From CAZOOM01 sp964460795 (GTDB lineage Bacteria > Omnitrophota > Omnitrophia > Omnitrophales > Aquincolibacteriaceae), in assembly GCA_964460795.1 (NCBI GenBank), contig CAYWRU010000008.1, forward strand, positions 17,811 through 81,810: a DNA stretch of 64,000 nt, written 5' to 3'. Below the pieces are notes generated by a model. The model saw only the letters and a program-made list of their open reading frames with translations. It was not told the origin of the DNA and did no database searches. Shown in pieces: positions 37,501-41,608 of this stretch; within the stretch, counting starts at the first letter, position 1, and each line of letters opens with the position of its first letter. The translations under genes were made by a program, and so were the position numbers.

Positions 37501-38994
37501 CGAGCAGATTATGGCGCTATAGTTCTGGACTCAGGCGTGTCAGGTTCGACTGCCAGGCAAACACAAACAGGTATCCCATTTGATTTTGATGTGTCTGTGA
37601 ACTACAGAGGCGAATTTGAAAAGCACGAGAGACTTTATGGCGTTCTTGATGTTATGAAAAAAATACTTGTGGAACAGCATAGTGCAACGTTCGAAAAATT
37701 TTTGAGCTGTTTCCTCGGCCGAGATTCGTCAGCGTTAGAAGTTGAAGTTATGCCGTTCGACCGTAGAAGCGCACGACTTTCTGTGGGTAGACTATTGTTG
37801 TTTGATAAAAACAATCCGGAAATGAAGTTCAGGGTGGATGTCGGAATTAATCCGGAAGAATGGCATTTTAATAACTTAGGGTACACTCGAAAATTTAATG
37901 AGCAATTGGCTGCAAAGTCTCCCGAAGAACGGTCCGATATTCTTGCGAATATTCGATTATTAAAACATATTTTGTCACGTCTCGGCATATACAAAAAACC
38001 AGGCTTACAAAGTTTAGGGACTGAGAAGATGATTCTGCGTTTAGGAGGCGGCAGCCTTAATAGAGCGTTGGAAGAGGTTTATGAAAGGGCTGTTGTGACC
38101 GACGATGGAAAAGCTTATTATGTTTTTACGCCATTAGGTCAAATAGTGGATGAAGAAAGAAAGCAAGTAATTCCAACAGAAGAAGACGGAATCCCTGAAT
38201 TTTTCAATAAACCTCGGATGAGCGAGGAGAAATGGGAAATTCTGGTTAAGCTGGCACGCTGTTTTCATGAGACTAAGAAAAACGATCAGCCCTTTGACAT
38301 AGAAACCATTATTCAACAAACGCTCAATGAGGCTTCTGGCACAAAGCTGGCTGCTAGCCGCGCCGAACTCCGCACTCTCGCTTCCGTCGCTGAATCCATG
38401 CCGGATTTTTCCTCCCCCGACTTCAATCTCACGGCCGGTCAGATGTTGAACAAATCTATTTTTCGCTCTGAAGCGAGAAGGCTGAATTCAAAGGTTCGTG
38501 ATGTTTTTCATCTGAAACAAGAAGCCGCGGTTGTGATGGAGCAATCCAGAATTGATGCGCTTTCGCCGGAAATGTATCAGGAGCTTCTGGCCCTTGCGGT
38601 ACTGAACCGAAGTGAATTACGGCTCGTGATTCCGGATGGAGTCCATGGGAAGTACAGCGCGCGCATTGCGGAGCTTCAAAAAATGGCCTCGGTCTCTTTT
38701 AAAATTCCTGCGGGGATGAGTCTTGAAAAGATTCCGGTGATTGGATTTTCCGATTCTTCTGATACGCTGGCGCAGTTTCAAACGCGGCTGGATGCTAAAC
38801 TTGCGGAGCGAATTCAGCACTCCGCGTTTTTGCTTGAACAGCCGGGATCTATTGGCTTTGGAATTCTCTTTGCCTCAAATTCCGATCAAGCCCCTCGCAA
38901 TCCGAATGGATTCCATCACGATCCAAGCGGTTATTGGACGGACCAGGTGCGTTCCGAACTTCGCGCCTATGCCGTCATTTCCTCCGCCGCATAA
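25519..38994 (+). CDS. Giant mosaic multidomain protein (4,491 aa) with R-[S/A]-E-x-R linkers
   Basis: One uninterrupted frame. Residues 1-28: signal peptide (ending ISWAAPA). About 50-470: Tiki/ChaN/TraB-like domain (KKTIIYIQDAHDSLEAQENI; VAILVFGGFH near the end). 546-1246: unrecognised, HEAT-like at first, then an EIQSD...GYDQIVTP...RW block (903 on) like phage polyvalent proteins. 1287-1491: unknown. About 1550-2120: GT2 glycosyltransferase (LQLDADS, GSGEDTDL, QRWRW at 1912) with membrane helices. About 2150-2550: GT39/ArnT-like membrane domain (WMDEATYL). 2760-2998 and 3004-3282: unknown. 3290-3417: antisense-gene insert. 3494-3920: methyltransferase (NPPF at 3760). 3940-4280: class-I CCA-like nucleotidyltransferase (GSTARQT, DFDV, RVDVGI). 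4321-4491: unknown. The 17 pentapeptides begin at residues 503, 541, 1247, 1282, 1492, 1531, 2661, 2716, 2755, 2999, 3283, 3489, 3935, 4281, 4316, 4364 and 4478. The glycosyltransferase part looks more AT-rich than its surroundings. A processed polyprotein or gene-fusion product is inferred, not shown. Confidence 0.8.
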   Translation: MWAKSKRVIALVMSVIFVTTDISWAAPAQPLPRPSMNSELKFELAPEFGQIDESYQGTSKKTIIYIQDAHDSLEAQENIAKIINSLVIQNGVKTVFEEGYEGPVPTDKYFDVIQDPVIREKVAYYLMDHLGIGGAEYAHINRFKSESLNSKHETISNDQNSKIQNKNVSNLDHSDFEFVSDFELRNSDFRPTDWQLMGADSIKLHKANIKAYRRAARQQKGIASDLTVLEKEIRALANLHFPSELKEWMRQKEAFDENRLPLLDYLKRTLGFMSRKAYPGIQLILEAEKSTLPEVLEKARQMNAKDLFIEIEKMEMDLAKEFLKNERDRKIFGYYREIRLLKRLNDLCLSFPEYQAVQGSLDRLNTQQMGEFIGLEAKKTLVLSKRWEKKIKEAIRFYDIAERRDEVISKQLETFLKNPNEQVAILVFGGFHKNSIREILKKQDFSYSVVTPQIGTPSSRHKDYYKKLMSGGHLPFALPAPLRTASRPETRFEMALDHPELFRAELRTLTSVAESMPNSSSSDFNLSVEQSHKMGNTESVRSEVRRNLSTAKLIKSLDSRSAFVRANALSKIQFSDAVQDPAIKKALIRVSLHDSQYPLRDMAFHLLTQILDPAEKEAFRKQKFARWSQVSDFKKQYRENHYQHLIHHLELLKSLKDAREFAQHLAYFIVEYFTPGAPQYFTSYFEKTWRRLMWADESGEISRIFFKMVTWHFEASFKRQDVIEDLGAEETRFLRQVERDLRIQKFVADVDPPTESITFYLASLDQDTERKRFAYLLSGLLNRNTAKKRREVKDIIFSISGQDDPGFVRTPLEIQMESGALKDGHFPIKADFGIQLFPAEYRSVDYLTSRLMPGILSDARILALFWDDHTSHQLSYAHVFDSFAYARFYDRTIEGKRTLVVAEIQSDNYRYFKESRKDLKDWSLAVRLMLEHYALTQGYDQIVTPSAKTVVARWQYTGNAKGMNPDLARVIYDHRKLKRWGYDPKKLSIEWERGVNGEREWWVKSLHGLSYEAELRDLFKPAGAPQAKQGGPVEIVMDSLQYPFFIPDYRKWASRFNFEFGRQFSPRHFFEKSAQMMVVADLVGMAGFLPYYFEQGSNEVVIGAWMGKKIQSFLTVKEHAFFHLLTFLKISGVNRARLIFNDVYERQKSEEMFKEALSAGLIDLTSHAMLRVVDEKLIRPLTINPHFRAWHREEFSYPYDPGWPLVKALMHSWFPVLGKKVLSNSKNEGDSTADKPVSVGEGNKPGRSELRSLTSVTESMPNSSSADFNLKADQILHNSIFRSEVRHSDKQTAIQKLSQFFDFIENQMRSFSAPSSAAAGYLTQTVGGLAARVDALNYTRKKGRTLKVTERGGLFDEFPDYGEFLDQLLHLSVSEILEAGHKAVRKYDPSVSFESLYDSFFRMRFQAITSSDKQIEYLVDHLIPDKALSEEESKVDTRVSFLSQAVLAQIFREHGGEAVTFVARKFALENDKGKPGACVKKLEDIIAAQKKRSEVRSSIADSGFQSAEFKKQNRNVSGHPQSAFRIPKSERSEVRAQKKSLNSGIEKIISSKNWERLPFYRFFNTPASQKASVSLLIGGLLGIVTVLIGGYLTWDHFQSGFYASAAYTVLISSQIIAWAFGLGELVILNILLVFSPKQISQQSAPQSVSNEELPSVTVLIPVRNEPVELVMATLKAALRLDYPLGKLEIIIIDNSTTVDALKQPILQNAYKKLKEALENLEEVQTFRKQHGSDALTLIHREGTKGFKSGNLNLGMASSRGDFLLQLDADSLVKPETLRVVMPEFVHHEKNRRGYEPKLAFVQMGLEVSNHSENLLASSLASLHAMVERFWRPLRKSYRFETGFGHHLILSRRAIDEAGGFPEDIGSGEDTDLSIAIQLLEDEEGHSRWVGERADYHRLGETLPHQFYALKVQRWRWVYGNSQLFFKYYKAILKSHLPWYKKYSLLFDLGIFMATALVIVSAALIPPVLIGGILSGEMLIYPMALKMVIMLSWTAGFVAIYIAAMHFFAQSEEKAGLNIVLSFICNLLIGFALIPTILHAVWRTLVTSQEDFHVTPKGNSIKPTIRDTFKKNRPETFLAVYWLIFISFIPLAFGYTIPALLLSAGLIAWPFHEVISGTLHKAKLAISTFQRNFFEIEISTNRNIQTSHGWLKRTSFWILAAVIFGGAAYLRFHHLDYAGPWMDEATYLLTGRDIGNPDSGIGNNGWKWTYPVLAAWGESLYGSFVGARMVNGVIGMMTLFFIYLFSRSVVKGYFVESSGQAKIENIYALAAVGAVAFSSHFIFISRLATYDALAYGLFALSLYLTHEGAQSKKRNLLLAGSLVLFLSFLSKYVIVLFLPFMMSYALMLGKNARHWLTHYALPFFILWGLFFIGNFHAAAVMAHGVSGYWVNNDLLGVLGLTLKSLGPFTLLTALGVFFLPKDKRTQAGWLVGGASFLILYHVYERHIQALEKGLAAVLIIVSPLIGIAAARLFSMQILKSRVAKLFGVLCIVGILSAALSGHFKSYQKPFWEDLYGPIEVIMRESQKLQNPVIYTTRSGELLVFAPMLREFVNNKTLVLHMPEKLTDGERYNGWDSSEIIRGILSEKFDIVHITPEYWEGWNPDDKMFSRQLQNALKKRGYQQIFFDDRPRSTSIGQVRWPSMSRVFIHPRVTPSTMPTRNRSEIRSRWEMQGLKGADLRSLMGAAELVASSNHPSTISNLESVSRSASVDSAGDKRSEVRQPNADSGFQSAEFKKRNRNVSGHPQSAFRIPKSERSEVRSAPVAAGVDSKTGAGVALVVRDQQIPIRNLSSDLSGITEELEKLKEKYFLPGSIEIKKGEGRIIFEDSAGAPHRKILESFPPIQVNLHGADGLQKSDLQFAEELANALNIILRRFVSPENLRGKVEELIKKHFLQGKPVDIKFVWARPDDTLFSWPHHDIVGEFSGIQDPALTQVVTRVLNRITTQDIYPQTGAWIFDAIPITRQGLKKERCIYIRAIRSTTFQSEKRVLGGEQTDRHKRSEVRMSYPLELKSRIESIERVIGKETILEAGAEFQLEMPAEQLHKAESWLIDALAGLYLKHKHSIEHEQTALGKEGWVAHLFDHMKSMLAASRLATTDKVIYQQNFLKTFDTLLNLILPYYETSQSRACAAVERHLWLNLLASPENILDKIRVRSRHGAQFPLSDYKMIELVPDIHQITGAIELVPHAIGSTTLTLKLHRIINVTGHGAFIEERRRLTQELWKNISDVQILNVAQSLYTHRAPMPDWLAQNEVIIQRESSRAAVIIQRAPEEFRSKALPFRGLRSEMREISAGSFKPDQAALESQQVIPGGNGIQRHFDVFNVRLRSFGVRLYLDKIAFDPVKPAFNTLKTVLKLFKTGFDFLLKAVQSFTEHTERALDVFEDHFELPFTGIGLVKSISSHVFSPLRDLALLRGDGIVSAGSEVVNPSFFSAFSPAFRAEMLAKTVHSTQYTVHSSESKFRNPHSALESRSAFVSNSAGDSPAKLEAGKRSEARSDQSVGADTDFRSLLSEKTPGLAAVLRKVIERSQFDRCNREMRRLSSINDYEIQPYPPLSEDFFKSLNKNKTGFWAWLSERFLDTRREDAFAFFMFNISLSRKKLEDIFGDQKKYINDFMETGLFVRTTDGRIRLNGLSLASHQLPNGEVLYVFADASNLIKTGKQAARIYLQMDSYLLMKRMSKIQGISGYVVEPASGSGIQLIAALKQFPGIQKAIGVEIDQRALQVSCFNALLNGVSNKMVLVDSEAGLKRELQGNRISFALMNPPFIAIPDELRLGGTLPAMHTKDIYPRSGWGGPDGLTVTKQLLDMIFPLLQDETRVLIMSQFAGDSAGPQKIKDFIDSRPGMEFSFERLQPEQLKVIAREGESITSMDWAHYVARHMIPFLDLGTLNPMAVAVGVTISFWESFEEQGITHFHSGFVLLTKRSRSASVSNSAGDSRAEVRAKEPSEKGAAQSKMFDRTLQATLKKFTLSSREDQLITQVNQILDETLKIAVHEALRADYGAIVLDSGVSGSTARQTQTGIPFDFDVSVNYRGEFEKHERLYGVLDVMKKILVEQHSATFEKFLSCFLGRDSSALEVEVMPFDRRSARLSVGRLLLFDKNNPEMKFRVDVGINPEEWHFNNLGYTRKFNEQLAAKSPEERSDILANIRLLKHILSRLGIYKKPGLQSLGTEKMILRLGGGSLNRALEEVYERAVVTDDGKAYYVFTPLGQIVDEERKQVIPTEEDGIPEFFNKPRMSEEKWEILVKLARCFHETKKNDQPFDIETIIQQTLNEASGTKLAASRAELRTLASVAESMPDFSSPDFNLTAGQMLNKSIFRSEARRLNSKVRDVFHLKQEAAVVMEQSRIDALSPEMYQELLALAVLNRSELRLVIPDGVHGKYSARIAELQKMASVSFKIPAGMSLEKIPVIGFSDSSDTLAQFQTRLDAKLAERIQHSAFLLEQPGSIGFGILFASNSDQAPRNPNGFHHDPSGYWTDQVRSELRAYAVISSAA
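25948..26092. repeat. AT-rich TTCGGATTT palindrome inside the giant gene
   Basis: Imperfect palindrome starting AAATCCGAAAGC and ending TTCGGAATTCGGATTTT, translated in frame as an Asn/Ser/Phe-rich peptide (FKSESLNSKHETISND ... DFEFVSDFELRNSDF) within the Tiki-like domain. The same family lies between genes at 39015-39191, 49299-49432, 49967-50107 and 60151-60275. Confidence 0.8.
27025..27153 (+). repeat. Linker module A, copy 1
   Basis: About 43 codons beginning RAELRTLTSVAESMPNSSS and closing with RSEVR. It is homologous in protein and DNA to 29257-29376 and 38359-38478, each bracketed by an R-[S/A]-E-x-R pentapeptide at both ends. Confidence 0.8.
29257..29376 (+). repeat. Linker module A, copy 2
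   Basis: Forty codons, RSELRSLTSVTESMPNSSS to RSEVR; separates the polyvalent-like domain from the next unknown domain of the giant protein. Confidence 0.8.
30016..30123 (+). repeat. Linker module B, copy 1 (108 bp)
   Basis: From GCGGATTCTGGATTTC to GCTCCGAGGTGCGG; differs from the copy at 33688-33795 at only two positions by my reading. Encodes ADSGFQSAEFKK...FRIPKSERSEVR. Its ends form an imperfect palindrome (GGATTTCAGAGTGCGGAAT against ATTCCGCATTCCGAAATC) and match the intergenic elements at 56074-56106 and 56824-56856. Confidence 0.85.
33630..33660. repeat. Linker module C, copy 1
   Basis: CCGCTCCGCCTCCGTCGATA followed by GCGCCGGAGAC; GC-rich palindrome related to 35921-35956 and 37282-37317, always just before an R-[S/A]-E-x-R codon run. 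Confidence 0.65.
33688..33795 (+). repeat. Linker module B, copy 2 (108 bp)
   Basis: Near-identical to 30016-30123 and in the same reading frame. It follows the GT2/GT39 module of the giant protein as copy 1 precedes it, so the two copies flank that module as direct repeats about 3.7 kb apart. Confidence 0.85.
35386..35396 (+). repeat. 11-bp direct repeat, left copy
   Basis: TCAGCGGGGAG, repeated at 35770-35780. The offset between copies is 384 bp, exactly 128 codons, and both are read in the same frame (SAGS). It looks like a target-site duplication or recombination scar around the antisense gene. The left copy begins at that gene's stop codon. Confidence 0.75.
35386..35718 (-). CDS. Small coiled-coil protein encoded antisense inside the giant gene
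   Basis: 110 residues, GTG start at 35718 with a strong RBS (AAAGGAG about seven bases upstream on the minus strand). The sequence is a regular amphipathic coiled coil from residue 25 onward (GLNSLQQKVETGFEQFEHRF, FEGIEGRLDRIEGDLVQIKT) ending MSLDTVATRDDLLAFERRL, a pattern I know from small proteins of unknown function annotated in Omnitrophota-like genomes. The opposite-strand translation here has no domain-like features, so the minus-strand reading is the ancestral one. Bounded by the direct repeat TCAGCGGGGAG. Whether it is still expressed against the giant gene's transcript is unknown. Confidence 0.6.
   Translation of the reverse strand: MARNRFNKSDSREREFKVILEDIQSSFRVFGEGLNSLQQKVETGFEQFEHRFEGIEGRLDRIEGDLVQIKTDAERTKTDIKYIKMSLDTVATRDDLLAFERRLVRLETPR
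35770..35780 (+). repeat. 11-bp direct repeat, right copy
   Basis: TCAGCGGGGAG, the partner of 35386-35396. It lies about 40 bases upstream of the antisense gene's RBS, so the repeats enclose that gene with its likely leader. Confidence 0.75.
35921..35956. repeat. Linker module C, copy 2
   Basis: CCCGCTCCGCCTTCGTTAGC then AATAGCGCCGGAGACA. It is preceded by an ATTCCGCAATCCGCATTCC fragment (module B/intergenic family) and an AGTACACAGTACTCAGTACA run that matches intergenic repeats at 50888, 52730 and 57270. Confidence 0.65.
37282..37317. repeat. Linker module C, copy 3
   Basis: CCCGTTCCGCCTCCGTTAGC then AATAGCGCCGGAGACA, followed at once by RAEVR codons. It joins the methyltransferase and nucleotidyltransferase parts of the giant protein. 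Confidence 0.65.
38359..38478 (+). repeat. Linker module A, copy 3
   Basis: RAELRTLASVAESMPDFSS to RSEAR; joins the nucleotidyltransferase module to the last, unrecognised module of the giant protein. Confidence 0.8.
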
Positions 38995-39014
38995 TGGGGT
39001 GTAATGACACTTTT

Positions 39015-39191
39015 AAAATTCGAAGCGCGAATCTCGAAATTCGAAACAATATCGAATACAGGCCCCATTGCGCCAGTACCGATGGCGGAGATTGTGGTGG
39101 ATCTCCTGCACATCGGTATTTAAATTCAAATGTTTTAAACATTGGAATTTATGATTTTGAATTTGTTTCGGATTTCGATATCCGGATTTAG
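39015..39191. repeat. Intergenic AT-rich TTCGGATTT palindrome
   Basis: Arms AAAATTCGAAGCGCGAATC and TTTCGGATTTCGATATCCGGATTTAG enclose a unique GC-richer centre (39061-39118). Fills most of the gap between the giant gene and the convergent acyltransferase. Confidence 0.75.
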
Positions 39192-39237
39192 GATTTACAA
39201 CAATAGGACTTTTAGCGAGATCTCTCGCGAAGGAGAA

Positions 39238-40152
39238 CTATTCCTCGGTGGATTCGCGGCGGACCTGATTGCCTTGCGGACGGTTTTTCCAGCGGCGGTG
39301 GACCCAGGTCCACTGTTCAGGATATTTCCGGATCTTCTCTTCAACCATTCGGTTAATTTTTTCTGTGGTCAACCGCACGCTTTGCTTTCCTTCTCCTGCC
39401 AGGGTGATTTCCGGTTCAATATAAATCTCAAATTGCCACGGGGCTTTTCGGACACAATAGGCAGTGATGATAGGGCATCCCAGTTGAAGAGCAAAACGAG
39501 CCGGAAGCGCGGTGGTGGAAGCAGCTTCGTTGAAAAAATCTACCCACAAGCCTTCAGGCCCCGCCCATTGATCGATTAAGATCGCGATAATATGATTTTT
39601 TTTGAGACGGCGCAGGACTTCCCGAATAGGCGCATCTTTAAAGATTGTTTGAAGGGATGTTTTATTGCGCATGCTGTTGAACCACTGATCGAGATAAGGA
39701 TTCCGGATGGTTTTTACAACCGCAGAAGCTTGATAAGGACCTAATTGAGCCAGTATCCCCAAAAGTTCCCACGAGCCCAAGTGAGAGACGGCCAGAATGC
39801 AGCCGCGGTCGGAGGCGAGAGCCTGATCCAGATGCTCTTTTCCAAAAACTTTAAAATATCGATCAGGTTTATACCGCAGGCGGTCTACCATAAGGAGTTC
39901 CACTACCGCGCAGACGATGTGATGGAACGACTTACGGACCAATCGCGTTTTTTCCTTATCTGTTAAAGAGTTTCCAAACGCCCGGTCAATGTTTTCTCGT
40001 GCAATCTGCCGCCGCTTTGGAAGGAGTAGAAAAACAAGATCCCCGGAAAAAATTGAAAAAGCATAAACCCAGGAGAGAGGGAGTAGGCTCAAACAGCCTG
40101 TAATGATTCTAATTAGAGTATAGACTAAGGCATCAACCAAATTCCAAAACAT
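39238..40152 (-). CDS. LpxL/HtrB-family lipid A acyltransferase, second paralogue
   Basis: 304 residues. N-terminal hydrophobic anchor (LVDALVYTLIRIITGCLSLL), catalytic HX4E as HLGSWE, and the C-terminal YPEQWTWVHRRWK shared with the paralogue at 10732. A second conserved block, IAILIDQWAGPEGLWVDFF, corresponds to the family's DQ region. Probably a secondary acyltransferase for lipid A, or for another lipid. Located 37 bases after nuoN on the same strand, so perhaps read through from the nuo operon. Confidence 0.88.
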   Translation of the reverse strand: MFWNLVDALVYTLIRIITGCLSLLPLSWVYAFSIFSGDLVFLLLPKRRQIARENIDRAFGNSLTDKEKTRLVRKSFHHIVCAVVELLMVDRLRYKPDRYFKVFGKEHLDQALASDRGCILAVSHLGSWELLGILAQLGPYQASAVVKTIRNPYLDQWFNSMRNKTSLQTIFKDAPIREVLRRLKKNHIIAILIDQWAGPEGLWVDFFNEAASTTALPARFALQLGCPIITAYCVRKAPWQFEIYIEPEITLAGEGKQSVRLTTEKINRMVEEKIRKYPEQWTWVHRRWKNRPQGNQVRRESTEE

Positions 40153-40189
40153 GAGCTATCCTTGCTTTCGAAAAGGGATGATCCCTAAC

Positions 40190-41608
40190 TTAAATACAGG
40201 ATTGGGCAAATGTAATCAATGATTGCGGAACCAGTCCCAATACTAATACTCCGGCCAAGCAAAGAATGAGTCCAATTCCCAATGACCAAGGAAGCGCAAT
40301 GGGACGAGGATCCGAAGGTTCTGAAAGATAAACTGTTTTTACAATGCGAAAATAGTAGTAAGCCGCCACCGCGCTGTTAAGTGCAGCGGCAATGGCAAGC
40401 ACCGTGTAGTGTTCGCGGATTACGGCGGCAAAAACAAAAAATTTGGCAATAAAACCTGCCAGGGGAGGAATCCCGGCCAGTGAAATTAAAAAAAGCGCAA
40501 GCGCCGCAGCGAGTCCGGGGGAGCGGCGGGCCAGTCCTTGATACGCGGCAAGATCATCAGACCCGGTTTGGTTTGAGACTGCAATCACGATGGTGAATAG
40601 CCCCAAATTCGTAAAGGCGTAGGCCGCAAGATAAATCCAAATACTGGCGGTTCCAAAATTTCCAAATACGGCCAGACCCATCAGAATATATCCGGCCTGG
40701 GCAATGCTGGAATAAGCAATTAGGCGTTTGATGTTAGTCTGAGAAAGCGCGGCGATATTTCCGACGGTCATAGTCAAAATAGAAAGTCCGGTGATGATGG
40801 ATTGCCAGTCTCCGGCCATGGATTCAAAGGCCGATCCCAGAACACGTACCAGGGCAATGAACCCCAGGGCTTTGGGAGCTACGGTCAAAAAGGCCGTAAC
40901 CGGAGTGGGTGCAGCTTCATAAGTATCCGGCGCCCAAAGATGAAACGGGGCCATGGAGATTTTAAAACCCAGCCCCGTGACAATAAAAATGAGCGACACC
41001 ATGACAATGGACCTGAAATTTGGATCCGAAACTTTGCCCGCCATGATCATGAGATCCAAAGATCCTGTGAGTCCGTAAAGAAGCGACATGCCGTAGAGCA
41101 TGACCACCGAAGCTGTGCTTCCAAAAAGAAAATATTTGATGGCTGCCTCTTTTGATTTTGCATCTTTTTTAAGAAGCCCGGTCATTAAATAGGAAAGCAG
41201 GGATACAAATTCAATAGAAAGAAAAAGAGCGAGCAAATTCGTGGATGCGGCCATCAGAGCGAGGGCAAAGGCCATGAAAAGAAAAAGGGAGTAATATTCG
41301 CCCTCATATTGTTTAGGAAGTTCGCGATAAGAAAAAGAGAGGAGGAAGGTGACACTTGTGACCAGAGCAATCAGATAGCCGGAAAAACGCGTTATTTTAT
41401 CCACAATAAAAAAACCATGAAAAAGAGAAAGCGTTTCCGTGGGCAGACGAAACTTGGCCAGAAGAAAATATCCAACCAGAGCGAATAGCGCCAAAATTCC
41501 GCCCATTTTTTTCTGATGCGTCAGCCAATCAAGCATGAGGACAAGAAAGGCAGCGGCCAGCAAAAAAGTTTCAGGAAGAAAATGACGAAGACTTACCCAT
41601 GCGCTCAC
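40190..41608 (-). CDS. nuoN: NADH-quinone oxidoreductase subunit N
   Basis: Antiporter-like proton-pumping subunit of the complex I membrane arm. 472 residues, about 14 membrane helices. Key features seen: the conserved Lys/Glu helices around FLSIEFVSLLSYLMTGLLK, GLGFKISMAPFHLWAPDTYE and LSQTNIKRLIAYSSIAQAG. Its ATG overlaps the nuoM stop, so translation is coupled. Last nuo gene of the operon. Confidence 0.94.
   Translation of the reverse strand: MSAWVSLRHFLPETFLLAAAFLVLMLDWLTHQKKMGGILALFALVGYFLLAKFRLPTETLSLFHGFFIVDKITRFSGYLIALVTSVTFLLSFSYRELPKQYEGEYYSLFLFMAFALALMAASTNLLALFLSIEFVSLLSYLMTGLLKKDAKSKEAAIKYFLFGSTASVVMLYGMSLLYGLTGSLDLMIMAGKVSDPNFRSIVMVSLIFIVTGLGFKISMAPFHLWAPDTYEAAPTPVTAFLTVAPKALGFIALVRVLGSAFESMAGDWQSIITGLSILTMTVGNIAALSQTNIKRLIAYSSIAQAGYILMGLAVFGNFGTASIWIYLAAYAFTNLGLFTIVIAVSNQTGSDDLAAYQGLARRSPGLAAALALFLISLAGIPPLAGFIAKFFVFAAVIREHYTVLAIAAALNSAVAAYYYFRIVKTVYLSEPSDPRPIALPWSLGIGLILCLAGVLVLGLVPQSLITFAQSCI

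Noticed and set aside
25519..38994. Giant frame as an artefact of a frameshift or misassembly
   Set aside because: The frame has no internal stop across 13.5 kb, several modules keep full catalytic motifs, and insert lengths that can be measured are multiples of three; a chance or assembly error would break this. Read-through of a true stop cannot be judged from sequence alone.
39142..39579. 145-codon open frame on +
   Set aside because: Runs from a palindromic repeat into the antisense of the LpxL-like gene, which is clearly coding on the minus strand.
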